From: DATATV01 sp035551355
GTDB lineage: Bacteria > Actinomycetota > Actinomycetes > Mycobacteriales > Pseudonocardiaceae
Direction of reading: 5' to 3'
NCBI GenBank assembly: GCA_035551355.1
Contig: DASZNF010000116.1
Coordinates: 1-26,812, forward strand
Length of the DNA stretch: 26,812 bases
Part shown: positions 1-7,758 of the stretch, in pieces
How positions within the stretch are numbered: position 1 is the first letter of the stretch
Layout: each line of letters opens with the position of its first letter
Program-made: the position numbers and the translations under genes
The notes under the pieces: model-generated
The model's input: only the letters and a program-made list of their open reading frames with translations
Database searches by the model: none
What the model was told of the DNA's origin: nothing

Positions 1-120
1 CTCGTCGAAGATGTGCTCGGTACGGCCGTTCGCCTCGAACAGGAGCGCATCTCGTTCTCGGTCGCCGAGGAAGCCGTCCGCCGGCACTCGGCCGAACAAC
101 CGGCGGGCGCGGGACCGTGA
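1..120 (+). CDS. C-terminal end of an unidentified protein (partial)
   Basis: An open frame enters from the left edge and stops at TGA 118-120, giving 39 residues. The fragment is charged and helical in character (Glu, Arg and Ala rich) and ends in a Pro/Gly/Ala tail. It is too short to assign to a family. It has the codon style of the neighbouring genes and lies 93 bases upstream of the hydrolase gene on the same strand, so it could belong to the same transcription unit. Confidence 0.5.
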   Translation, partial: LVEDVLGTAVRLEQERISFSVAEEAVRRHSAEQPAGAGP

Positions 121-145
121 CTGTGTTGCACTCTTCGGTCCTCTG

Positions 146-157
146 TACCGCGCGGTA
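146..157. promoter_or_regulatory. 12-base perfect palindrome upstream of the hydrolase gene
   Basis: TACCGCGCGGTA reads the same on both strands. It lies in the 93-base gap between the left-edge gene and the hydrolase gene, about 57 bases before the chosen start. It could be a repressor or activator site. I see no convincing -35/-10 pair around it, and GC-rich palindromes arise by chance in such DNA. Confidence 0.25.
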
Positions 158-213
158 ACGCAGCCGTCACTCAACCGCGTTTGACTGGGCGAATGTCGGT
201 GAATCGAGGCACC

Positions 214-1197
214 ATGGCGGCTGCGATGACCGAAGAAGGGGAACACGAGGCGCTGGAGCTGGGCGAACTGGCTCTGCGGTACCGGACCATCCACGGGTAC
301 CGCAGGGCCTACCGGCTGGCCGGGAGCGGTCCGGTGCTGCTGCTGATCCACGGCATCGGAGACTCGTCCAGGACGTGGCTGCATGTCCTGCCGGAGCTGA
401 CCAAACGGTTCACCGTCCTGGCTCCCGACCTGCTCGGCCACGGCGGCTCGGACAAACCCCGCGCGGACTACGCGGCCTCGGCCTACGCGAGCGGGATGCG
501 CGACCTGCTCGGCGTCCTGGACATCGACCGCGTCACGGTGGTCGGCCACTCGCTCGGCGGCGGCGTGGCGATGGAGTTCGCCTACCAGTTCCCCTACCGC
601 TGCGAACGCCTGGTCCTGGTCGGCACGGGCGGGATCGGTCGCGGCGTGCATCCGATGTTGCGCTGGGCCACGGCACCCGGCGCGGAGTTCGTTCTACCGC
701 TGGTGACCGCTGAGCCGGTGCAATACCTGGCCCGCCAACTGGAACCGGTGATCCGGGTCGTCGGCGGCTTCGGTATGGGCTCGGACTTCCATTATGTGCT
801 GGAGCGTTATCAGTCGCTGGCGGACAACACCGCGCGCAGCGCCTTCCTGCGCACCCTGCGTTCGGTGGTGGACTGGCGCGGCCAGGTGGTCACCATGCTG
901 GACCGCTGCTATCTGACCCGCCGAATGCCCACCCTGTTGGTCTGGGGCGGCCAGGACCACGTCGTTCCAGCCCGCCATGCTCGGGTAGCGCACGCGGCCA
1001 TGCCCGGCAGCAGGCTGGAAATCTTCGAAGCCGCGGGCCACTTCCCCCACCAAGCCGAACCAGCTCGCTTCATCCGACTGCTGACTGAATTCCATACGGA
1101 GACCGTCCCGGCCCCATTCGAAGCGGATGAGTGGCGGGAGATGCTGCGTGCGGGCCGCCCAGCCCCCGGCACCAAGGCCGAATCCAGCGGCGCTTGA
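214..1197 (+). CDS. alpha/beta hydrolase
   Basis: A single-domain alpha/beta-hydrolase of 327 residues. The oxyanion-hole HG motif (HGIGDSS) is followed by the nucleophile elbow GHSLGGG. The acid Asp is in GGQDHVVP and the catalytic His in GHFPHQ, so the triad is complete. There is no signal peptide, so a cytoplasmic enzyme is likely. The fold covers esterases, epoxide hydrolases, C-C hydrolases and haloperoxidase-like enzymes, and the substrate cannot be read from sequence. I chose ATG 214 because GAGG lies four bases upstream. TTG 181 and ATG 193 are in frame but lack a good ribosome site. The gene is convergent with the end of the large minus-strand operon and need not be part of its pathway. 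Confidence 0.85.
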   Translation: MAAAMTEEGEHEALELGELALRYRTIHGYRRAYRLAGSGPVLLLIHGIGDSSRTWLHVLPELTKRFTVLAPDLLGHGGSDKPRADYAASAYASGMRDLLGVLDIDRVTVVGHSLGGGVAMEFAYQFPYRCERLVLVGTGGIGRGVHPMLRWATAPGAEFVLPLVTAEPVQYLARQLEPVIRVVGGFGMGSDFHYVLERYQSLADNTARSAFLRTLRSVVDWRGQVVTMLDRCYLTRRMPTLLVWGGQDHVVPARHARVAHAAMPGSRLEIFEAAGHFPHQAEPARFIRLLTEFHTETVPAPFEADEWREMLRAGRPAPGTKAESSGA

Positions 1198-1298
1198 GCC
1201 CACCACCCGCAACCCGCCCCAGCAACGGGCCCATGAGCACTGATGGCGGTTGGAACCGGCGTCAGGGCTTGGTGGCCAGGCGGCGGGCGGTGAGCAGG

Positions 1299-1346
1299 GC
1301 CGCACCTGACACAGGTACCCGCGGCCGCACCTGACAGGTACCCGCG
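1299..1346. repeat. Imperfect tandem repeat with an internal palindrome
   Basis: Two adjacent copies of about 24 bases (1299-1323 and 1324-1346) differ only by a two-base indel. Each holds ACCTG and CAGGT as inverted halves, separated by three bases in the first copy and one in the second, followed by the palindrome GGTACC. The repeat lies in the 237-base gap between two convergent gene ends, which otherwise holds only an 11-base direct repeat (1286-1296 and 1400-1410). It may help terminate transcription or be a protein-binding site. There is no T-run to make a classical terminator. Confidence 0.4.
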
Positions 1347-1434
1347 CTGTCCCTTCCGCCGCAGACACCGACAGCCGGCCGTGCCGCGTCGACCGGGCAG
1401 GCGGTGAGCACGGCGACGGCAGGCGTCCGGAGAG

Positions 1435-2079
1435 CTATCGGTCCAGCAGCTCCGGCAGTTCGCCGATCTTGCCGAGCACGGCGACCTCCGCGAGTACCTC
1501 CGGGTCCGGTGGAAAGTGCGGGTTCGGCACGGCGAACACCGTCATGCCGGCGGCCAACGCGGCGCGCAGGCCGTTCGTGGTGTCCTCCACCGCGGCGCAC
1601 GATTCCGCCGCGACCCCCAGTTGCCGGGCCGCCTCCAGGTACACGTCCGGGGCGGGCTTGCCGGCCCGGACCTGCTCGCTGGACACCGTCACCGGCACCA
1701 GCGCACTCAGCTCGGCCGCCGTCAGGAACGCGTTGATCAGCACCGGTGGCGAGGAACTCGCGATCGCGACCGGATACCGCTCGGCGACGGCCCGCACGGT
1801 CGCCGCCGCACCGGGCAACACCGGCGGGCCGCTCGCGTACCGCCGGGCCATCTCGTCGACCACCGCCTCGGCGGCCGCTTCCGGCGACAACCGGGCGCCC
1901 AGCCGCTCGACCAGGTAACGCGCCCATTCCGGGGTGCTCATGCCCTGCATGGCGCGGGTCGCCTCGGGAGTCCACCCGCCACCGTGGGCCGCTACCACCG
2001 CGCGGCGCACCTCGTCCCAGGTCTGCTCGGAGTCGACCAGCACGCCGTCCAGATCGAAGACAACCGCTTCCGTACTCAT
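1435..2079 (-). CDS. HAD-superfamily phosphatase or phosphoglucomutase-like protein
   Basis: A 214-residue HAD hydrolase of the beta-phosphoglucomutase/phosphatase subfamily. Motif I is FDLDGVLVD (nucleophile Asp9, acid/base Asp11), motif II is in ASSSPP, motif III is the Lys of KPAPD and motif IV is VEDTTNG. A helical cap lies between motifs I and II. Such enzymes remove phosphate from, or shift it on, sugar phosphates and small metabolites. The gene is the last of the ten-gene minus-strand run, 27 bases after cysN, so it is probably co-transcribed. No strong ribosome site precedes ATG 2079. A 5-4-5 inverted repeat (2080-2093) abuts the start codon. It could act on the same compound class as the HAD domain that begins the operon. 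Confidence 0.85.
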   Translation of the reverse strand: MSTEAVVFDLDGVLVDSEQTWDEVRRAVVAAHGGGWTPEATRAMQGMSTPEWARYLVERLGARLSPEAAAEAVVDEMARRYASGPPVLPGAAATVRAVAERYPVAIASSSPPVLINAFLTAAELSALVPVTVSSEQVRAGKPAPDVYLEAARQLGVAAESCAAVEDTTNGLRAALAAGMTVFAVPNPHFPPDPEVLAEVAVLGKIGELPELLDR

Positions 2080-2106
2080 GGTGACATTTCACCGTACCCT
2101 TCTCGG

Positions 2107-3351
2107 TCATGCACGCGTCGGGTGCTCGACGAGACCGGCGCCGACCGGCGCGCCGCTGCTGTCCTCGACGAACAGGAAACCACCGGTGACGCGGCTTTCG
2201 GTGTACCGGTCGAGCACCAGCCGCTCGGCCGCGCGCAGCCGGACCGTGCCGATGTCGTTGAGCCCCAGCTCATCCGTCGGCATACTGTCCAATGTGGACA
2301 CATCGAGGCGGGATTCGACCGCATCGACGAGCGCCGCGACCTCGCCGGTAGCGTGCCGGATGCGGTACCGCTCGCCGGGTCGCAGCGGCTCGTCGGTGAG
2401 CCAGCACGCGGTCGCCACCAGGCTGCCGCTCACGGCCGGTACCGCACCGGTGGACAGCAGTCCGCCGCGCTCGATCTCCCGATCGTCGGCGAGTCGCACC
2501 ACCACGGAACGGCCGGTCGGCGCCTCCTCCAACGCCCCGTCGAAGGTATCGATCGCCGTCACCCGGGTCGTCCACCCACCCGGTGACACCGTCACGGTGT
2601 CACCCGCGTGGAGGGTGCCGGAGGCCACCCTGCCGGCATAGCCCTGGTAGTTTCCGTCGGCGTCCGCCCGGACCGGCAACTGCACCACGAACCGCGTCCC
2701 GGCATCGTCCACCGCCGGAATCTCCAGGGTTTCCAGATGTGCCAACAGCGACTGACCGGAATACCAGGGCGTGCGCCCGGACCGGGCCACCACGTTGTCG
2801 CCGTGCAGCGCGGAGATCGGCACCGCCGTCCAGGACGGGATGCCCAGCCGCCGGGCCAGTTGGTCGAAATCCCCCGCGATCCGGTCGAACGCCTCCTCGG
2901 CGAAATCGACGAGATCCATCTTGTTCACCGCGAGCACCACGTGCCGCACCCGCAGCAACCCGGCGATGGCCGCGTGCCGGCGGCACTGCTCGACCAGGCC
3001 GTGCCGGGCGTCGGCCAGGATGATCGCGACGTCCGCGGTCGACGCGCCGGTGACCATGTTACGGGTGTACTCGACGTGACCCGGGGTGTCGGCGAGCACG
3101 AACGCCCGGCGCGGGGTGCCGAAATACCGGTACGCGACGTCGATCGTGATGCCCTGTTCCCGTTCCTCCCGCAGCCCGTCGACGTGCAGCGCCAGGTCGG
3201 CCTCGTCCCGGCCGCGGCGCCGGCTCGCGGCGGAGACCGCGGCGAACTGGTCGTCGAAGATCGCCTTCGCATCTTGCAGCAGCCGGCCGATCAGGGTGCT
3301 TTTCCCGTCGTTGACACTGCCGGCGGTGGTGACCCGCAGCAGACCTGGCAT
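2107..3351 (-). CDS. cysN: Sulfate adenylyltransferase subunit 1 (GTPase)
   Basis: The GTPase subunit of ATP sulfurylase (414 residues), which couples GTP hydrolysis to the formation of adenosine 5'-phosphosulfate (APS) by CysD. It has the P-loop GSVNDGKST (residues 11-19), the G3 motif DTPGHVEYTRNM, the G4 motif NKMDLV and a G5 SAL, followed by EF-Tu-like beta-barrel domains. It is the stand-alone form, without a fused APS kinase. ATG 3351 is chosen because it overlaps the cysD stop (TGATG) and has GGAAGGA eight bases upstream. The frame remains open further upstream, but that stretch is the shadow of cysD. Being translationally coupled to cysD fits a heterodimer partner. Confidence 0.95.
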   Translation of the reverse strand: MPGLLRVTTAGSVNDGKSTLIGRLLQDAKAIFDDQFAAVSAASRRRGRDEADLALHVDGLREEREQGITIDVAYRYFGTPRRAFVLADTPGHVEYTRNMVTGASTADVAIILADARHGLVEQCRRHAAIAGLLRVRHVVLAVNKMDLVDFAEEAFDRIAGDFDQLARRLGIPSWTAVPISALHGDNVVARSGRTPWYSGQSLLAHLETLEIPAVDDAGTRFVVQLPVRADADGNYQGYAGRVASGTLHAGDTVTVSPGGWTTRVTAIDTFDGALEEAPTGRSVVVRLADDREIERGGLLSTGAVPAVSGSLVATACWLTDEPLRPGERYRIRHATGEVAALVDAVESRLDVSTLDSMPTDELGLNDIGTVRLRAAERLVLDRYTESRVTGGFLFVEDSSGAPVGAGLVEHPTRA

Positions 3352-4286
3352 CAGAAGTATCCTTCCCGCTTGCGATCCTCCATCGACGCGTCGCTGGTGC
3401 GGTCGTCCGCGCGGGTGGCGCCGCGTTCGGTGAGCCGCGTCGTGGCGATCTCGCCGACGATGTCGTCCAGGGTGGCCGCGGTCGATCGCACCGCCCCGGT
3501 GCACGTGGTGTCGCCGACTGTGCGGTAGCGGACCATCTCCACCCGCGGCGACTCCTCCTCGGTGACCGGCGTGTGCGGCGTGACCGCGATCAGCATGCCG
3601 TCGCGGGGCACGACGACCCGTTCATGCGCGAAATAGATGCTGGGCAAGGCCAGCCGCTCGCGGCGGATGTAGCTCCAGATGTCGAGTTCGGTCCAGTTGG
3701 ACAGCGGAAACACCCGCATGTGGTAGCCGTGCCGGGGTTTGCCGCTGTACAGCTGCCACAACTCCGGCCACTGGTTGCGCGGATCCCACCGGCCGGACTC
3801 GTCGCGCACCGAGAAGACGCGTTCCTTGGCTCGCGCCTTCTCCTCGTCCCGGCGCGCACCACCGAGTACGGCGTCGAACCCGTGTTCCGCGATGGCGTCC
3901 CGCAACGTGACGGTCTGCAGGGGATTGCGTGGCTGGCCGGGCACCTCGGTCACCCGGCCCGCGTCGATCGAATCCTGCACCCGGGCCACGATCAGCCGTA
4001 CCCCGAGTTCGTCGATCCGCCGGTCCCGGCTCTCCAGCACTTCCGGGAAGTTGTGGCCGGTGTCGACGTGCATCACCGGAAAGGGGATCCGGCCGGGCCA
4101 GAACGCCTTCTCGGCGAGCCGGAGCAGGACGAGGGAATCCTTGCCACCGCTGAACAACAGCACCGGCCGTTCGTAGTTGGTGGCCACCTCCCGCAGGATG
4201 TGGATCGACTCGTCCTCCAGGTCGGTCAATCCGGCTTCGCGGTCGTATCGTGGAGTGTCCACAAGAGATGATTTCATCGCACGCAT
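3351..4286 (-). CDS. cysD: Sulfate adenylyltransferase subunit 2
   Basis: The catalytic subunit of ATP sulfurylase (311 residues), forming APS from ATP and sulfate. The PP-loop SGGKDS is at residues 46-51 and is followed by the family's HVDTGHNFPE and GGARRDEEKARAKER regions and the FPLSNWTELD region. ATG 4286 has GGAAG five bases upstream and overlaps the end of cysC by 13 bases. ATG 4277, which makes an ATGA overlap, is the alternative. The gene sits between cysC and cysN in a coupled run. In an ordinary assimilatory cluster one would expect sulfite or PAPS reductase genes alongside; none is present here. Confidence 0.95.
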   Translation of the reverse strand: MRAMKSSLVDTPRYDREAGLTDLEDESIHILREVATNYERPVLLFSGGKDSLVLLRLAEKAFWPGRIPFPVMHVDTGHNFPEVLESRDRRIDELGVRLIVARVQDSIDAGRVTEVPGQPRNPLQTVTLRDAIAEHGFDAVLGGARRDEEKARAKERVFSVRDESGRWDPRNQWPELWQLYSGKPRHGYHMRVFPLSNWTELDIWSYIRRERLALPSIYFAHERVVVPRDGMLIAVTPHTPVTEEESPRVEMVRYRTVGDTTCTGAVRSTAATLDDIVGEIATTRLTERGATRADDRTSDASMEDRKREGYF

Positions 4287-4852
4287 CCGTTCTTCCGCAG
4301 TAGTCCGACGACGTCCTGGGCGGCGTCCCGCACGGTCCGGCCGCAGGTGTCCAGCGTCAGCTCGGGTGCCGGCGGAGGTTCGTAGACATCGTCCACACCG
4401 GTGAGGCCGGACAGCTCACCGGCGCGTTGCCGGGCATAGAGGCCCTTGACGTCCCGGGCGGCGCATTCGTTCACCGGGGTGGCCACGTGGACCTCCAGAA
4501 ACGGGGTGCCGCTCGCCGCATGCCTGGCCCGGATCCGGTCCCGGGCGACGGTGTACGGCGAGATGACGGCGGCGAGCACCAGCACATCGTTACGCGCCAA
4601 CAGGTCGGCGACGTATCCGATCCGTTCGATGTTCGCTTCCCGGTCCTGCCGGGAGAAACCGAGCCCGGCGGACAGGTTGGTGCGGATCTCGTCGCCGTCG
4701 AGCAGTTCGACCCGTTCGGGCCGCAACTGTTCGGCGACGGCCAATGCGATCGTGGTCTTGCCGGCGCTGGGCAGCCCGGTCAGCCAGACGGTCGCCCCGC
4801 CGCGTACCGCAGGCAGTGCCGCGGCCGGGGCGGGCGTCACTCGGTGCGTCAT
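4274..4852 (-). CDS. cysC: Adenylylsulfate (APS) kinase
   Basis: Phosphorylates APS to PAPS, the sulfuryl donor of sulfotransferases (192 residues). The P-loop GLPSAGKTT spans residues 26-34. The APS-binding region carries DGDEIRTNL and LGFSRQDREANIERIGYVA, and the lid region carries KGLYARQRAGEL and the Tyr-Glu-Pro stretch near GVDDVYEPP. ATG 4852 overlaps the alditol oxidase stop as ATGA and has GGGGAG six bases upstream. An earlier in-frame extension is a shadow of that gene. APS kinase is dispensable where APS itself is reduced, as in many actinobacteria, so its presence leans toward PAPS for sulfation. That is inference. Confidence 0.95.
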   Translation of the reverse strand: MTHRVTPAPAAALPAVRGGATVWLTGLPSAGKTTIALAVAEQLRPERVELLDGDEIRTNLSAGLGFSRQDREANIERIGYVADLLARNDVLVLAAVISPYTVARDRIRARHAASGTPFLEVHVATPVNECAARDVKGLYARQRAGELSGLTGVDDVYEPPPAPELTLDTCGRTVRDAAQDVVGLLRKNGCVR

Positions 4853-6138
4853 GAGTTCTCCCCGAGATAGCGGTCGATGAACGCGTTGCGGAACTTGCCG
4901 GTCGGATCGAACCGCCCCATGAGACTCCGGAAATCCGGCAGCCGTTCGTAGCGGGACCGCACGGTTTCGGGGGGCGTGGTAAAGACCTTGGCCCAGTGCG
5001 GCCTTGGCTGGAACGGCTCCAGTGCCCGCTCGACGAGCGAGGCGACCGGCAGCACCGCCTGGGCGTCGGCGATCCAGGTGAAGTGAATGCTGACACTGTC
5101 CCGGTGATAGGCGGGGCTCAGCCACAGATCATCCGCCGCCACCGTGCGGAACTCGCAGATCTGCAGTACCGGCCGGATCAGGTCGCGAATGTGGTCCAGC
5201 GCGTGCAGCGCGGCCGGTGCGTCGCCCCGGTCGATCAGGTACTCCGACTGCAGTTCCGCGCCGGAACTCGGCGTGTATTCCGGCCGGAAGTGCGGCAGCC
5301 GTTCGAACCACCGCCCGGCGATGCCGAGCTGGGCGGTGCAGGAGTCCGCCGAGAAGCCGGCCACCGGGTGCCGTGGCGCGGTCGCGGGCGTCGCGGTGAA
5401 CCAGGGTTCGTCCTCCACGCGGGTCACCGGGTCGCCTATCTTGCGTTGGATCCATACCTGGGTCAGCCACGGGCCGCACCAGTCGGTGAACAGGCAGACG
5501 CTGTGCGCGCTGGACACCAGTTCGGTGAAGTGCTCGGTGAGGACGTCCAGGGGCAGGTTCTCGTACACGTGTTGGCGCACCCCGAAATGCGGTACCAGCC
5601 GCAGCGTCAGGTTCACCACGACGCCGAGCGCGCCGAGGTGCACCACGATGCCGTCGAACTGTTCCGGGTCGGCGTCCCGGCTCAGGGTGACCAGGTCGCC
5701 GTCCGCGGTGACCAGATCGAGCTGATTCACCGAGTTGGCCAGGCCGCCGTTGTGGACACCCGAACCGTGCGTCGCGGTCGCGCACGCCCCGGCCACCGAG
5801 ACGTGGGGCAGGGACGCCAGGGTGGGCAGCGCGAAACCCTCCTGGTCGATGACCCTGGACAGGTCCGCATAGCTGGTCGCGGCGGTCACGTAGGCGGTCG
5901 CCGCCTCGGCGTCCACGTCCACCACCGGCGGCAGGTTCGCCAGCGACACCAGCGCGCCGGAGGTGTCCGGCAGCTCGTTGAACGAGTGCTTCTTACCGAC
6001 GGCGCGCACCCGGTCGTGCCGGGCGATGATCGCCTGGAGTTCTTCCACTGTGGACGGTTGATGGATCGTGTCGGGTCGGTAGGTCACGTTGCCGGCCCAG
6101 TTGGTTTCCCGGCCGACGACCGATGTGTTCGCGGTCAT
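4849..6138 (-). CDS. Alditol (xylitol) oxidase, FAD-dependent
   Basis: A 429-residue FAD oxidoreductase of the VAO/PCMH type that matches the Streptomyces alditol oxidase pattern along its length: NWAGNVTY near the start, the HSFNE segment, ASLPHVSVAGACATATHGSG for FAD binding, the HFRPEYTPSSGAELQSEY substrate region, RTVAADDLWLSP and the C-terminal DPTGKFRNAF. In AldO the His of the GHSFN motif carries FAD covalently; here the equivalent is His51 in GKKHSFN. Such enzymes oxidise the terminal hydroxyl of sugar alcohols to aldoses with O2, making H2O2. ATG 6138 overlaps the GH13 stop as ATGA and has GAGGA seven bases upstream. With the aldo/keto reductase two genes upstream it could interconvert a polyol and its aldehyde. 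Confidence 0.9.
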   Translation of the reverse strand: MTANTSVVGRETNWAGNVTYRPDTIHQPSTVEELQAIIARHDRVRAVGKKHSFNELPDTSGALVSLANLPPVVDVDAEAATAYVTAATSYADLSRVIDQEGFALPTLASLPHVSVAGACATATHGSGVHNGGLANSVNQLDLVTADGDLVTLSRDADPEQFDGIVVHLGALGVVVNLTLRLVPHFGVRQHVYENLPLDVLTEHFTELVSSAHSVCLFTDWCGPWLTQVWIQRKIGDPVTRVEDEPWFTATPATAPRHPVAGFSADSCTAQLGIAGRWFERLPHFRPEYTPSSGAELQSEYLIDRGDAPAALHALDHIRDLIRPVLQICEFRTVAADDLWLSPAYHRDSVSIHFTWIADAQAVLPVASLVERALEPFQPRPHWAKVFTTPPETVRSRYERLPDFRSLMGRFDPTGKFRNAFIDRYLGENS

Positions 6139-7727
6139 GGTGAATCCTCGAGTCGTACGATCATTCCTTCGTCGGGGGCCAGCGGCAGGGTGCGCGGGCA
6201 CACCTCGGCGCCGGTGTGGTCGCGGTGCGTCGACACCTCGACCCGGCCACGGCCCGGCAGTTCCGGCACGTTGAGCGAACCGGCCCGCGAGGCGAAGTTC
6301 AGCGCCACCAGAATCCGTTCCCCGGCACCGGATCGCAGGTACGCGAAGGTGTCCTCCGAGGTGTCCAGCGACCGGTAGTCGCCGTGCCGAAGGGTCGCGG
6401 AACCGCGCCGGTACCGGATCAGCCGGCGATACAGGTTCAGCAGCGCGTCCGGATCGCCGTGCTGGCGCGCCACATTGGCCTCGGCCTGGTCGGTGCCGCA
6501 CGGCAGCCAGGGCGCCGCGGTGCTGAACCCCGCGCCGGTCTCGTCCCAGTACATCGGCTGCCGGGCACCGTCCCGGCCGTCGACGTCCAGCAGGGTGCCG
6601 GGCGGCATGGTCGTGTCGGCCATGCCGAGTTCCTCGCCGTAGTACACGCACGGCACGCCGGGCAGGGTCAGCGCCATCAGCGCGGCGACCCGGGCCCTGG
6701 CGGTGCTGCCGTATCGCGTCACGGTGCGGGAGACGTCGTGCGTGCCCAGCGCGTAGGTGGGCAGGGCGCCGGGGCGGGACCGTGCGGCGAGGCCGTCGAC
6801 GGTGTCCCGGAACGCCCGCGCCCGCCAGGGCTGTTCCCAGAACGCGATGTGGAACACGGTGTGCAGGCCGTCGCCGCCGAAGTACTCGGCGAGCCGGGCG
6901 TCGTCGCCGATGGGCACCTCGCCGAGCGCGAACCGGTCGCCGTAGTCGTCCAGGACCTTCCGGAGTTCGCGCAGCACCTCGTGTCCCTCGGGCAGGTCGA
7001 GGTTGCGCTGGCGCACCGTCGGGTGGGACAGGTGCCGGCGGGCGTGCGCGACCTCCGGCGGATTGCTGCGCAGTCGCGCGTCCTTCAGCAGGCGGTGCGC
7101 CACATCCACCCGGAATCCGTCCACCCCGCGGTCCAGCCAGAACCGCCAGACCCCGCGCATGGCCTCCCGGACCTCGGGGTTCCGCCAGTTCAGGTCGGGC
7201 TGGTCGGGAGTGAAGCTGTGCAGATAGTACTGGCCGGTCCGCTCGTCGAACGTCCACGCCGAACCACATTTCTGGAAGGCACTCAACCAGTTGTTCGGCG
7301 GTCCGCCGCCGTCCCGCGGATCGGCCCAGATGTACCAGTCGCGCCTGGGATTGTCCCGGCTGGCCCGGGACTGCACGAACCACGGGTGCCGCACCGAGGT
7401 GTGGTTCATGACCAGGTCGGTCAGCACCCGGATGCCCCGGTCGTGCGCGCCGGCCAGCAGTTCGTCGAAGTCGGCGAGGGTGCCGTAGACCGGGTCGACA
7501 TCCTGGTGATCGGCGATGTCATAGCCGAAATCCGCCTGCGGCGAAGGGTAGAACGGCGACAGCCAGATCGCGCCGACGCCCAGCGATGCCGACGTGCCGT
7601 CGTTGAGGTAGTCCAACCGGTCGATGATGCCGCGCAGGTCACCGATGCCGTCGCCGTCGGAGTCGGCGAAGCTGCGCGGGTAGATCTGGTAGACGACGGT
7701 GTCCCGCCACCATTCGTCGCGAGTCAT
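6135..7727 (-). CDS. GH13 alpha-glucosidase family protein
   Basis: A 530-residue alpha-amylase-family enzyme of the alpha-glucosidase/oligo-1,6-glucosidase type, shown by VVYQIYPRSF and DSDGDGIGDLRGI near the N-terminus. Conserved regions: DLVMNH (Asp104), GFRVDVAH (nucleophile Asp208), ALGEVP (acid/base Glu270) and THDVSR (His330, Asp331). Val after Asp208 is the residue found in alpha-1,6-preferring enzymes, but this is weak evidence. The usual Asn of the NHD motif is Thr329. There is no signal peptide, so it acts on intracellular glucosides such as isomaltose- or trehalose-like compounds, or transfers glucose. GGGAGGG precedes ATG 7727 by a normal distance, 31 bases after the aldo/keto reductase stop. 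Confidence 0.9.
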   Translation of the reverse strand: MTRDEWWRDTVVYQIYPRSFADSDGDGIGDLRGIIDRLDYLNDGTSASLGVGAIWLSPFYPSPQADFGYDIADHQDVDPVYGTLADFDELLAGAHDRGIRVLTDLVMNHTSVRHPWFVQSRASRDNPRRDWYIWADPRDGGGPPNNWLSAFQKCGSAWTFDERTGQYYLHSFTPDQPDLNWRNPEVREAMRGVWRFWLDRGVDGFRVDVAHRLLKDARLRSNPPEVAHARRHLSHPTVRQRNLDLPEGHEVLRELRKVLDDYGDRFALGEVPIGDDARLAEYFGGDGLHTVFHIAFWEQPWRARAFRDTVDGLAARSRPGALPTYALGTHDVSRTVTRYGSTARARVAALMALTLPGVPCVYYGEELGMADTTMPPGTLLDVDGRDGARQPMYWDETGAGFSTAAPWLPCGTDQAEANVARQHGDPDALLNLYRRLIRYRRGSATLRHGDYRSLDTSEDTFAYLRSGAGERILVALNFASRAGSLNVPELPGRGRVEVSTHRDHTGAEVCPRTLPLAPDEGMIVRLEDSP

Positions 7728-7758
7728 GCGCTCCCTCCCGATGTCCGAGGTGGACGGC

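Noticed and set aside
694..1368. Minus-strand frame opposite the hydrolase gene
   Set aside because: No motif, no ribosome site, and full overlap with a hydrolase having a complete catalytic triad.
1135..1434. Search for a rho-independent terminator after the convergent hydrolase and HAD genes
   Set aside because: Stems can be drawn in the GC-rich DNA but none is followed by a run of T on either strand.
1262..2110. Long minus-strand frame overlapping the HAD gene
   Set aside because: It is Arg/Gly-rich text without family motifs, an out-of-frame shadow of the real 1435-2079 gene.
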